Assembly: GCF_012641465.1 (NCBI RefSeq)
Contig: NZ_JABAIK010000002.1
Location: 186,001 to 250,000, forward strand
DNA from: Vibrio agarilyticus
GTDB lineage: Bacteria; Pseudomonadota; Gammaproteobacteria; Enterobacterales; Vibrionaceae
DNA: 64,000 nucleotides
Reading direction: 5' to 3'
The position numbers and the translations under genes are program-made. Positions 57,363 to 64,000 of this stretch are shown here, one piece after another (the stretch's first letter is position 1; each line of letters opens with the position of its first letter). The notes under the pieces are model-generated. The model was not told the DNA's origin. It searched no databases and was given only the letters and a program-made list of their open reading frames with translations.

Positions 57363-57393
57363 AACCCCAAATAACGTGACGTTATTTGGGGTT
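57363..57393. other. 31-bp near-perfect palindrome after nemA
   Basis: AACCCCAAATAACGT, one base, ACGTTATTTGGGGTT: perfect 15-bp arms, 10 bp past the nemA stop. There is no T-run on the minus strand. It may terminate or stabilise the gloA-nemA message. Confidence 0.6.
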
Positions 57394-57403
57394 CATTACT
57401 CAA

Positions 57404-58504
57404 TTACTGAGCCTGATAACTTGGATAGTCCAATAAGCCTTTCTCAGCACCGCCGAACAGCGTTGCAGGATCGTGCGCGGCGATTGGGTAATTGTGCTTG
57501 ATGCGTTCTGGCAAGTCTGGATTTGCGATAAACGGACGGCCAAACCCCACCATATCTGCAAGACCGGCTGTCAACAGATGCTCAGCACTTTGCGCTTGAT
57601 AACGGCCAGCGTAAATCAGCGTGTTACGAAACGCATGGCGCAGACGCACTTTAAATTCTGCTGGCGTTTCTGGCGCATCGTCCCAATCCACTTCCGCAAT
57701 ATGCAAATAGACAATATTCAAACGGTTAAGCAACTCACCCGCAGCCAAATAGGTCTCTACAGGCGTGTCGTCCACCGTGCCATTGAGTGAGGTAAATGGC
57801 GCTAAGCGCACACCCACGCGATCTGCACCAATGGCGTCACACATAGCTTCCACCACTTCACCCAAAAAGCGCAGACGATTTTCAATCGAACCACCGTACT
57901 CATCACTGCGATTGTTGGCTTGTGAATCAATAAACTGATTCACGAGATAGCCGTTTGCCGCGTGAAGTTCGATACCATCAAAGCCTGCTTCAATTGCATT
58001 GAGCGCCGCTTGTCGATATTGACCGATCACCTCGGTAATATCGGCTTTGGTCATCGCCCGAGGCTCAACCACGTCAACAAAACCCGGCTCGTCAGTACCA
58101 TTATCAATAAACACTTTCACGCCTTCGGCTTTTAACGCCGAGGACGATATAGGCTGCGCGCCGCCAATGTTGTCTGGGTGAGTCACGCGCCCCACATGCC
58201 AGAGCTGAGCAAAAATAACACCGCCTTTTGCGTGCACCGCGTCGGTCACTTTACGCCACCCTGCAATTTGCTCTTGAGTGTAAATGCCGGGAGTCCACGC
58301 ATAGCCTTGTCCCTCTGGAGAGATCTGCGTGCCTTCAGCAACAATCAAGCCTGCACTCGCGCGCTGAGCGTAATATTGCGCCATCATATCATTGGCAATG
58401 TTGCCCGGCTGAGTGGCGCGCGAACGGGTCATTGGCGGCATCACAATGCGGTTTGCCAATGTCAATTGACCCAAAGTGTGTGATTCAAATAATTTCACTG
58501 TCAT
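57404..58504 (-). CDS. nemA: N-ethylmaleimide reductase / alkene reductase (OYE family)
   Basis: 366 residues from the ATG at 58504; a GTG four codons earlier overlaps the gloA stop and is less likely. FMN-dependent Old Yellow Enzyme features are MPPMTRSRA, the GQLWH-like FAQLWHVGR, HAANGYLVNQF with the substrate-binding His-Asn pair, and the GFGRPFIANPD loop. It reduces electrophilic alkenes, nitro compounds and maleimides with NADPH. It follows gloA with a GAGG site just past the gloA stop; the pair detoxifies methylglyoxal and other electrophiles, as nemRA-gloA does in E. coli, but in swapped order and without a visible nemR. Confidence 0.94.
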   Translation of the reverse strand: MTVKLFESHTLGQLTLANRIVMPPMTRSRATQPGNIANDMMAQYYAQRASAGLIVAEGTQISPEGQGYAWTPGIYTQEQIAGWRKVTDAVHAKGGVIFAQLWHVGRVTHPDNIGGAQPISSSALKAEGVKVFIDNGTDEPGFVDVVEPRAMTKADITEVIGQYRQAALNAIEAGFDGIELHAANGYLVNQFIDSQANNRSDEYGGSIENRLRFLGEVVEAMCDAIGADRVGVRLAPFTSLNGTVDDTPVETYLAAGELLNRLNIVYLHIAEVDWDDAPETPAEFKVRLRHAFRNTLIYAGRYQAQSAEHLLTAGLADMVGFGRPFIANPDLPERIKHNYPIAAHDPATLFGGAEKGLLDYPSYQAQ

Positions 58505-58512
58505 TGCCAACC

Positions 58513-58902
58513 TCACTTCTCTTCAAGTTGAATAAGTTCAATCGAATAACCGTCTGGGTCACGAATAAAGGCAATATGAGTGCTACCGCCTTTCATTGGA
58601 CCTGGAGCGCGAGTGATCACGCCACCTTGCGCCTGAATTTCAGCGCACGCCGCGTAGATGTCAGTGGTTCCTAGGGCAAGATGACCAAACGCATTACCAA
58701 CTTCGTAGGCGTTGGTATCCCAGTTGTGGGTCAGTTCAATCGTGGCGTTGTTCGGATCGTTAGCGTCACCAACGAACACCAAGGTGTAACGATACTCTGG
58801 GTTCTCAAAGCGATCCAACACGCTCATACCCAACACTTTGGTATAAAATTCGATAGATTTGTCGAGATCCGTTACTCGAATCATGGTGTGCAATAATTTC
58901 AT
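58513..58902 (-). CDS. gloA: Lactoylglutathione lyase (glyoxalase I)
   Basis: 129 residues from MKLLHTMIRV, with an AGGAAAGG site 5 bases upstream. The glyoxalase fold is complete: metal ligands are His5, Glu in ATIELTHNW, His in FGHLALG and Glu in YSIELIQ. It converts the methylglyoxal-glutathione adduct to S-lactoylglutathione in the cytoplasm, with nickel as the usual metal in bacterial GloA of this type. It is first in the gloA-nemA operon. The start at 58947 seen in a longer frame was rejected. Confidence 0.95.
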   Translation of the reverse strand: MKLLHTMIRVTDLDKSIEFYTKVLGMSVLDRFENPEYRYTLVFVGDANDPNNATIELTHNWDTNAYEVGNAFGHLALGTTDIYAACAEIQAQGGVITRAPGPMKGGSTHIAFIRDPDGYSIELIQLEEK

Positions 58903-59088
58903 CAGCCTTTCCTCATGGCAAGGTTGCCTCGCAGCCTGATACCGCATGGCAATCAGTGGTTGAGGAACAGCATACTCAGCCGAAGCAACAATATGAAATT
59001 ATCATTATTTATGTTTTTAATAATCTAAAATTATGATCTTCTTCTCGCGTAGCGTCGCTCTGAGGCTAATCACACTGAAACGCCCAGT

Positions 59089-60054
59089 TTAAGGCGGATC
59101 TTCATGACCAAACCAGTTACGCAGTTTATCGTGAGTGATGGTGAGGATCACGCCAAACGCAATCACCGCTGTGGTGACCACCAGCTTCGCCGCCGCTTTC
59201 TGCGGCGTTATCACTACTTGTATGATTTCCGCCCATACCCCATAGGTAATGTCGAGCCCCATCGCTTTTGTTGCGCCAATTCGACGAATGGAGACGTAAT
59301 ACATCCAAGTTGAAATGGCGCCTATGGTTGCCGCGCCAAACGCAATTTGGCCTGATTGGGACACCATCACAGGCTCGATAAGATGCATCGCATCGACCGC
59401 AGGTAACAAGACCGTCAAATCAATCAGCAGCGCCGAGCTGACATTAATAAGCAGTGCCACATGAGAAGGAACGTCGCTGTCGCGCATGCACCAAGCTAAA
59501 AAGACCGCTTGTACTGCCCAACCGAGCGCAGCGCAGAAGGCGTACATCACTCCCAAAGTGAGATGATCGGCAGGATGACTCAAGGTTTGATACGACAAAT
59601 AACTCACGGAAATGACGATAACAACCACGCCGAGATAGTTTTTGCCACTGAGTTTTTCTTTGAGTAAAAAAGCGGAGAGAACCGCGCCGATGACCGGATA
59701 AATCGACGATATTACCGAGGTATAGCCAACGCCCGCGTATTTTACTCCTAATACAAAAAACAGCATGCCAAGCGGGCCACCCAAAATACCCGAAATCACC
59801 AGCAAACCGCCACGGCGGCTGAACAAGGTGCGAAACGCCACACCCAGTTTTCGCGTAAAAATGACCGCAAGTAAAATCCAGAGAGTGACAAAAATATCAT
59901 TCAGAAAATTACTTAGAAAAGGGACTTTGTGGCCTAGCGCAGGGTCGGCAAGGATGTCGCTATGAATACTCACGCCAATCAAGGTGGTATTGAGCGCCCA
60001 AGTCAAACCGGAGAGCAAGCCTGCAACCACACCAATAAAATAGTGATTCTTCAT
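59089..60054 (-). CDS. EamA/DMT family permease
   Basis: 321 residues with ten predicted spans in two EamA repeats. The first repeat has GLLSGLTWALNTTLIGVSI and SSIYPVIGAVLSAFLLKEKLSGKN; the second is more worn (ALGWAVQAVFLAW). DMT carriers export or import small metabolites. The substrate is unknown and no operon partner is evident. The gloA promoter region lies just beyond its 3' end. Confidence 0.88.
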   Translation of the reverse strand: MKNHYFIGVVAGLLSGLTWALNTTLIGVSIHSDILADPALGHKVPFLSNFLNDIFVTLWILLAVIFTRKLGVAFRTLFSRRGGLLVISGILGGPLGMLFFVLGVKYAGVGYTSVISSIYPVIGAVLSAFLLKEKLSGKNYLGVVVIVISVSYLSYQTLSHPADHLTLGVMYAFCAALGWAVQAVFLAWCMRDSDVPSHVALLINVSSALLIDLTVLLPAVDAMHLIEPVMVSQSGQIAFGAATIGAISTWMYYVSIRRIGATKAMGLDITYGVWAEIIQVVITPQKAAAKLVVTTAVIAFGVILTITHDKLRNWFGHEDPP

Positions 60055-60274
60055 ATTCGCCAGTCTCCCTAAGCGACTTCGCTGCGTCTTTGACTAAGGG
60101 TAGACAGTAAGTGACCGATGGGTCGTCACTCTAACGCGACGGACGGCAAAATTGCGGGTGCAGCGATTTATTTGAAGTATCAAAACGCCGTCATCAACCG
60201 CATGATGAGCTGATGACAGCGCTTCTCCCCTAGCAGCGCGATCGCGCCGCTTAGAGTGGAAGGGGGTATATAAA

Positions 60275-61081
60275 TTAATCTTGTGCCAGTACGGTTTGCT
60301 CAATGACCGTCATCACACCATTGTCACGATTACTTGGCGCGGAGAATTGGGCAAATTTTTTCACCTCTTCATGAGCGTTAGCCATAGCGTAGGAATAATC
60401 ACTTACTTTCAGCATTTCAACATCGTTAAAATAGTCACCAAATGTCATGGTTTGCGCGCGAGTAAAGCCCATCGTCTGCTGCAAATGCTCAATGGCTGCG
60501 CCCTTTGACGCGTCTGCATGCATCAAATCAAGCCAGATTTTGGCACTGACCACCACTTGATGTGTTGCTGCAAACTGGTCGCGCATCGTTGGGTAGACCA
60601 GTGCTTCTGTTCCACCAAAATGACACAGCGCCACTTTAATGAAATCGTCCTCAACCGCCAGCAAATCGTCAACGTATTCGCAGCGAGCATAGTATTTACT
60701 GATTTCTGCTAATGCTTGAGGATCTTGCGTTTCAATGTACGCCGATTTTTTACCACACAGCACGGTATACGTTCCTTCAATGGCACGCGCTGTGGTGACA
60801 ATGGCGTCGGTGTCCGCTTTGTCCATGGTGCTGCTGTACAACAACTTATCTTGATACATCACCATGGTGCCGTTATCCGCCACGTAGACCAAACGGTCTT
60901 TGATTGGCGCAAACGTCTCACACAAGCTGTAATACTGACGGCCCGATGCAGCGCAAAAGTAGATGCCTTTGGCATCAAGCTGCGCAAACACATCATAAAA
61001 ATTAGCGGGCAACTGGCCATGCTCGTTAAGCAAAGTGCCGTCCATATCGGCGGCGATAAATTTGATGTTGGCGTAAGTCAT
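60275..61081 (-). CDS. Cof-type HAD-IIB hydrolase
   Basis: 268 residues from MTYANIKFIA; a 23-codon longer frame has no ribosome site and does not fit. Motif I is AADMDGTLL, motif II AASGRQ, a conserved lysine is in DASKGAAIEHL, and motif IV is FGDYFNDVEML. The IIB cap of the Cof family lies between motifs II and III. Such enzymes dephosphorylate sugar phosphates or flavin nucleotides; the substrate is not determined. It is monocistronic in a leftward run of unrelated genes. Confidence 0.9.
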   Translation of the reverse strand: MTYANIKFIAADMDGTLLNEHGQLPANFYDVFAQLDAKGIYFCAASGRQYYSLCETFAPIKDRLVYVADNGTMVMYQDKLLYSSTMDKADTDAIVTTARAIEGTYTVLCGKKSAYIETQDPQALAEISKYYARCEYVDDLLAVEDDFIKVALCHFGGTEALVYPTMRDQFAATHQVVVSAKIWLDLMHADASKGAAIEHLQQTMGFTRAQTMTFGDYFNDVEMLKVSDYSYAMANAHEEVKKFAQFSAPSNRDNGVMTVIEQTVLAQD

Positions 61082-61257
61082 AGTCACTCTCAAAGATCCA
61101 AAACAGCTTATTCCTTCCCCATGACGGTGCACCACTGTTGGCGCCTTCATGAACCTAGGAATGCAGTGGGTGGTTTATACCTTATTCTCACGCTTACGCC
61201 AACGACGATAACGCATCGCTCTACCCGTTATAAGCCGTTTAATGGGTATAGAACGCA

Positions 61258-61288
61258 TAAAAAAGCGGCTCAACAAAATTGAGCCGCT
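61258..61288 (-). terminator. ppnP terminator
   Basis: AGCGGCTCAA, five bases, TTGAGCCGCT, followed on the minus strand by T5 and ATG. The ppnP stop lies about 20 bp away. Confidence 0.85.
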
Positions 61289-61308
61289 GATATCCCAATA
61301 ACTTGGCG

Positions 61309-61593
61309 TTACAGATATTCGCAAAGGTACGCTGTGGTTGCAGCCACTTTGACGTTAAACGAAGAATCGCCATCAACTTCAAATGATTGACCGGCTGAAA
61401 ATGTTTGCCAATCGACGTGGCCGGGCAGCTTCACGGTCAATTCACCTTTGATCACGCTCATGCGCTCAGGTGCTGCGGTGCCAAAGGTATATTCGCCCGC
61501 CAACATAACGCCAACGCTGATGTTATCCACCTGCTCTTGGTAACCAAGCGATTTTACATTACCTTCAAAATAGCTGCTTTCTTTGATAGCCAT
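61309..61593 (-). CDS. ppnP: Pyrimidine/purine nucleoside phosphorylase
   Basis: 94 residues from the second ATG (61593), because AAGGA lies 7 bases before it but only 1 base before the first ATG. A single cupin domain matches E. coli PpnP (YaiE): YFEGNVKSLGY, SVGVMLAGEYTFGT, PERMSVIKGELTVKLPG and the AYLCEYL end. It phosphorolyses uridine, adenosine, guanosine, inosine and other nucleosides. Together with the nucleotidase YjjG nearby it fits nucleoside salvage. Confidence 0.93.
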   Translation of the reverse strand: MAIKESSYFEGNVKSLGYQEQVDNISVGVMLAGEYTFGTAAPERMSVIKGELTVKLPGHVDWQTFSAGQSFEVDGDSSFNVKVAATTAYLCEYL

Positions 61594-61705
61594 CGTCATA
61601 TCCTTATTTCAATTCATTCCTTAAAGAAGAATTGTTTTACCTGTAATTACGTTGCTACTCAAGCTTTTTGTCGCTTTAAGAAAGTGAAGTCGATTGGGTA
61701 TATCC

Positions 61706-61894
61706 TTACTTTCGCAGCTTTGCCACAATGAATGTCATGACACCTAAAATGAAAAAGCCCCAAGCAAAAGGCTCAAGTGCATTAGGGCCATCAGACTCCA
61801 GCGGGTTGCTCGGTTCTGCATCCATCCAGATCCATCCCACCACACTAAGCAAAGCTAAAATAAAACACAGCGCCGTTAACCAATATTTTTTCAT
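61706..61894 (-). CDS. Small two-span membrane protein, unknown function
   Basis: 62 residues from MKKYWLTALC, with two hydrophobic segments (about 5-23 and 43-58) and an acidic Pro/Asn-rich link (DAEPSNPLESDGPN). An AGGAG site lies 11 bases before the ATG; a longer frame is less likely. The two-span form suggests an inner-membrane protein with both ends inside. No family was recognised. Confidence 0.6.
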   Translation of the reverse strand: MKKYWLTALCFILALLSVVGWIWMDAEPSNPLESDGPNALEPFAWGFFILGVMTFIVAKLRK

Positions 61895-62008
61895 TGTTGA
61901 GCTAACTCCTTCTTTGATCGCGTAAACCCGCTCGCCCATACCCATACCATTACACCTTAGGAGAGAGTTGACGAAACGTCAGGCGCAAGAACGCGACCCT
62001 TAAGGTGA

Positions 62009-62035
62009 AAAAAAACCGCACTCCTTGAAGTGCGG
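62009..62035 (-). terminator. yjjG terminator
   Basis: CCGCACT, six bases, AGTGCGG, then on the minus strand T8. Confidence 0.8.
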
Positions 62036-62069
62036 CTCTATTCAAAGGCCTTTTTTGCTCAAAATACGA

Positions 62070-62759
62070 TTACGCAGCAAACAGCAAAGCTTGTAGCTGC
62101 TCAAGTGATGAAACCGTAAAGGTCGGCTGAATGTCAGGATCGCTCGGTGCATCATGTCGGTTTAGCCAACAAGTATCAAACCCTGCGCGCGCACCGCCAA
62201 GAATGTCAGATTGCAACGTATCGCCTACCATAAGCACTTTTTTAGGGTCGGGATGTGCCATCAATGCGCTAGTGTAAGCGAAGATTTTGGCGTCAGGTTT
62301 TGCGACACCGACCTCTTCTGAAACCACGACATGCTCAAAGGTGTCACTCATCTCATTGCGTGAAAGTCGTACTGCCTGCAACTCAGTAAAACCATTGGTA
62401 ATAATGCCAAGTTTCGCTCGCCCTTGTAACGCATTTAATAGCTCACGCGCTCCGGGCAGTGGCGTTGATATATCTGCCATCGCCTGCAAAAAGGCGGTAT
62501 TAAGCGCCTGTGTTGTCGTATCGAGCTTTTGCGCCCAACTTTGAAATCGGGTTTGTTTAAGTTCATCTGCGGTGATCGTACCGTTTTGGTATTCCACCCA
62601 AAGCGGTTTATTGATCTGCTGATATTGAGCAAAAGCTTGCTCATCAAAATCGACACCATAACGAGAAAACATCAAACGCAATCCTTGATAGCCGTCAAAA
62701 TGAAACAAGGTTTCATCGGCATCAAATAAAATCCACTCGTATTGCACTTTTTCTCCCAT
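62070..62759 (-). CDS. yjjG: Pyrimidine 5'-nucleotidase YjjG
   Basis: 229 residues, aligned along its full length with E. coli YjjG. Motif I is FDADETLFHFD, the cap has NKPLWVEYQNG, motif II is GIITNGF, and SEEVGVAKPDAKIF and LMVGDTLQSDILGG carry motifs III and IV. It removes phosphate from dUMP, dTMP and UMP and protects against mutagenic pyrimidine analogues. It is transcribed leftward toward the small membrane protein gene and ppnP, but a terminator separates them. Confidence 0.94.
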   Translation of the reverse strand: MGEKVQYEWILFDADETLFHFDGYQGLRLMFSRYGVDFDEQAFAQYQQINKPLWVEYQNGTITADELKQTRFQSWAQKLDTTTQALNTAFLQAMADISTPLPGARELLNALQGRAKLGIITNGFTELQAVRLSRNEMSDTFEHVVVSEEVGVAKPDAKIFAYTSALMAHPDPKKVLMVGDTLQSDILGGARAGFDTCWLNRHDAPSDPDIQPTFTVSSLEQLQALLFAA

Positions 62760-62807
62760 GATTTTCTACCAAGTCCAACCTAACGTTGGAAAATAACGAT
62801 TGTATAC

Positions 62808-63494
62808 TCAAACCACATCAGAGTGCAGCAGAGCTGGATCAATACGACGCCCACGAGCAAAGTACTGCTTATCGTATTCACCAATCTCTCGAATCACCTT
62901 GCATGGGTTACCAAATGCCACCACGTTGGCGGGAATGTCTTTGGTCACAACGCTGCCAGCGCCAATCACGCTGTTTTCACCAATCGTCACCCCAGGTAAC
63001 ACCACAGAATGTGCGCCAATCCAAACTCCCGCTTCAATGCGTACCGGTAAATTAAACTGACCAAACTTTCGCCGCAGCTCAGGCAGCACGGGATGGCCGC
63101 CAGTGGCAATGGTCACATTCGGGCCAATCATAACATAGTCCCCAATGTGCACTTCGGTATCGTCCACCAAGGTTAAGTTGAAATTAACGTAGACATAATC
63201 ACCCAAGTGGGTATTTTTACCCCAATTGGCTCGCAGCGGCGGCTCGATATAACACTCTTTGCCCACTGAAGCGAAGATACGTTTCATCAACGCCTGACGG
63301 CCTTCCATGTCAGAAGGTCGCGTATGGTTAAAATCATACTGAATTTCCATACACTGCTGCTGCGCTTTCACCAGCGTTTCATCATTGCAAAAGTAAACCT
63401 CTTGCCCATGCATTTTGGCTTCCGTTTCGGCCAGTGAAGGACCGCTGTGGTGAGCGTCAATAACCTGTGCTGTGGTGGTTGAATTTTGGTTCAT
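62808..63494 (-). CDS. Sugar O-acetyltransferase, LacA/Maa-like
   Basis: 228 residues from MNQNSTTTAQ, since AGGAAAT lies 8 bases before that ATG and two earlier starts lack sites. An N-terminal maltose-acetyltransferase region (about 25-80) precedes the left-handed beta-helix with hexapeptide repeats: NTHLGDYVYVNFN, HIGDYVMIGPNV, WIGAHSVVLPGVTIGENSVIGAGSVVTKDIP. The HPV in TGGHPVLPE includes the catalytic histidine. It transfers acetyl from acetyl-CoA to glucose, maltose or galactosides. With the mal genes 30 kb away a link to maltose use is possible but unproven. Confidence 0.9.
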   Translation of the reverse strand: MNQNSTTTAQVIDAHHSGPSLAETEAKMHGQEVYFCNDETLVKAQQQCMEIQYDFNHTRPSDMEGRQALMKRIFASVGKECYIEPPLRANWGKNTHLGDYVYVNFNLTLVDDTEVHIGDYVMIGPNVTIATGGHPVLPELRRKFGQFNLPVRIEAGVWIGAHSVVLPGVTIGENSVIGAGSVVTKDIPANVVAFGNPCKVIREIGEYDKQYFARGRRIDPALLHSDVV

Positions 63495-63734
63495 CGCGTA
63501 TTTCCTAAATGCGTGCATATCCGCGCCAGCATTGTCATCGATGCTCTCAAAAAACCAAGAGAAATCGAATAAAATCGCACGGCAAATCACAGTTTCATTT
63601 CAGTCGACTTGCCACATATTTTAGACTCACGCGCTTTCGCGTCGTTTTGCTCTCCACCTCGAATCCTCTCTGTTACGCTAGGTGTAGAATGTTTTATTTA
63701 TCACAACTCTTTGTTTTATTTGGAGCTTACTTCC

Positions 63735-64000
63735 ATGTTCGGTTTTCGCCATCGTTACTCTAAACTTATGCTTCTTGGCGCTTTGCTTGGCCCACTTAGC
63801 GGTTGCTCACTGCTCGACATTAGCTTAGACAGCCAATCCACTCCGCTGACAACCGAAGAGTTGAACACTCGATTGCAAACCCGTGAATACGCAGTGCAGT
63901 TCTTTGCTCAAATCGAGCAGGCGGCGGATCACTTACACGACTATTACCCAAAAGAAGATAAGGTTCATCAGTCGTACATTTTGCTGTGGAAGATCAATGC
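63735..64000 (+). CDS. Lipoprotein, partial
   Basis: The frame is open from ATG at 63735 to the right edge, 88 codons seen. MFGFRHRYSK and a hydrophobic core lead to a lipobox LSGC at residues 21-24, so it is a predicted lipoprotein anchored after Cys24. The mature part (ELNTRLQTREYAVQFFAQIEQ) looks helical. GGAG lies 9 bases before the start. No family was recognised from this part. Confidence 0.75.
   Translation, partial: MFGFRHRYSKLMLLGALLGPLSGCSLLDISLDSQSTPLTTEELNTRLQTREYAVQFFAQIEQAADHLHDYYPKEDKVHQSYILLWKIN

Larger units (their letters stand above)
57065..57403. other. Upstream region of the ABC operon and end of nemA
   Basis: No gene. Carries TTTGGACTAG twice (57076 and near 57254), the second inside a 12-bp palindrome, and a 31-bp palindrome at the nemA end. 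No convincing Pho box was found. Confidence 0.5.

Noticed and set aside
57065-57403. Pho box upstream of the phosphatase-ABC operon
   Set aside because: CTGTTATGTTAAG is present once but without the 11-bp spaced second half of the CTGTCAT motif.

Overview
The window looks like a chromosomal segment of a marine gamma-proteobacterium of the Vibrio family. The protein sequences resemble Vibrio or enteric homologues (MalT, MalEFGK, SstT, YjjG, PpnP, NemA/GloA, DUF368). The gaps between genes hold many copies of a short palindromic repeat whose ends read TATACCC...GGGTATA, as in ERIC/IRU elements. No rRNA, tRNA, CRISPR array, complete insertion sequence or prophage gene was recognised. Species and replicon cannot be fixed from the sequence alone.

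Layout. 1-3.9 kb: a partial DUF218 gene, a YhfA-type OsmC protein, an exported MsrA-MsrB fusion, a TetR regulator and a small membrane protein. 3.9-22.5 kb: glycogen and maltodextrin metabolism, with glgB, malPQ, a second MalT-like regulator carrying a polyglutamine tract, a DUF368 transporter, malT, an RRM protein and a cytoplasmic GH13 amylase. 23-29.7 kb: a Dyp peroxidase, a small exported protein, a DapA-like aldolase, an RhlE-type helicase, a histidine-rich duplicated protein, and a LysR regulator divergent from a PACE efflux pump. 29.8-37.2 kb: malEFG and malZ divergent from malK. 37.4-42.1 kb: a copper-delivery set (SCO1, PCuAC and an unknown partner), SstT and an acyltransferase.

42.3-44.9 kb is a small accessory block between repeat copies: a DUF2384-like protein, a MAPEG protein and a coiled-coil/TIR protein that may act in phage defence. 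45-49 kb holds a TAXI-type TRAP transporter. 49.8-51.7 kb holds a CorA channel and an MDR oxidoreductase. 51.8-57.1 kb is a tightly overlapping operon for an ABC importer with an alkaline-phosphatase-superfamily enzyme and a HAD phosphatase. 57.4-64 kb holds gloA-nemA, a DMT permease, a Cof-type HAD, ppnP, yjjG, a sugar O-acetyltransferase and the start of a lipoprotein gene.

The mal genes form one logical regulon spread over 30 kb. MalEFGK imports maltodextrins; MalP, MalQ and MalZ degrade them; the amylase and GlgB act on larger glucans. Sequences like MalT boxes and CRP sites lie upstream of malPQ, malEFG/malK and the amylase gene. Similar boxes also point at the second MalT-like gene, suggesting two layers of STAND-type regulators. 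Hairpins after malE, malP and malG probably set different expression levels within the operons.

The least explained items are the TIR protein block, the polyglutamine MalT paralogue, the phosphatase-linked ABC operon with a palindromic operator candidate, and the ERIC-like repeats, whose long form can add open-frame extensions to neighbouring genes.
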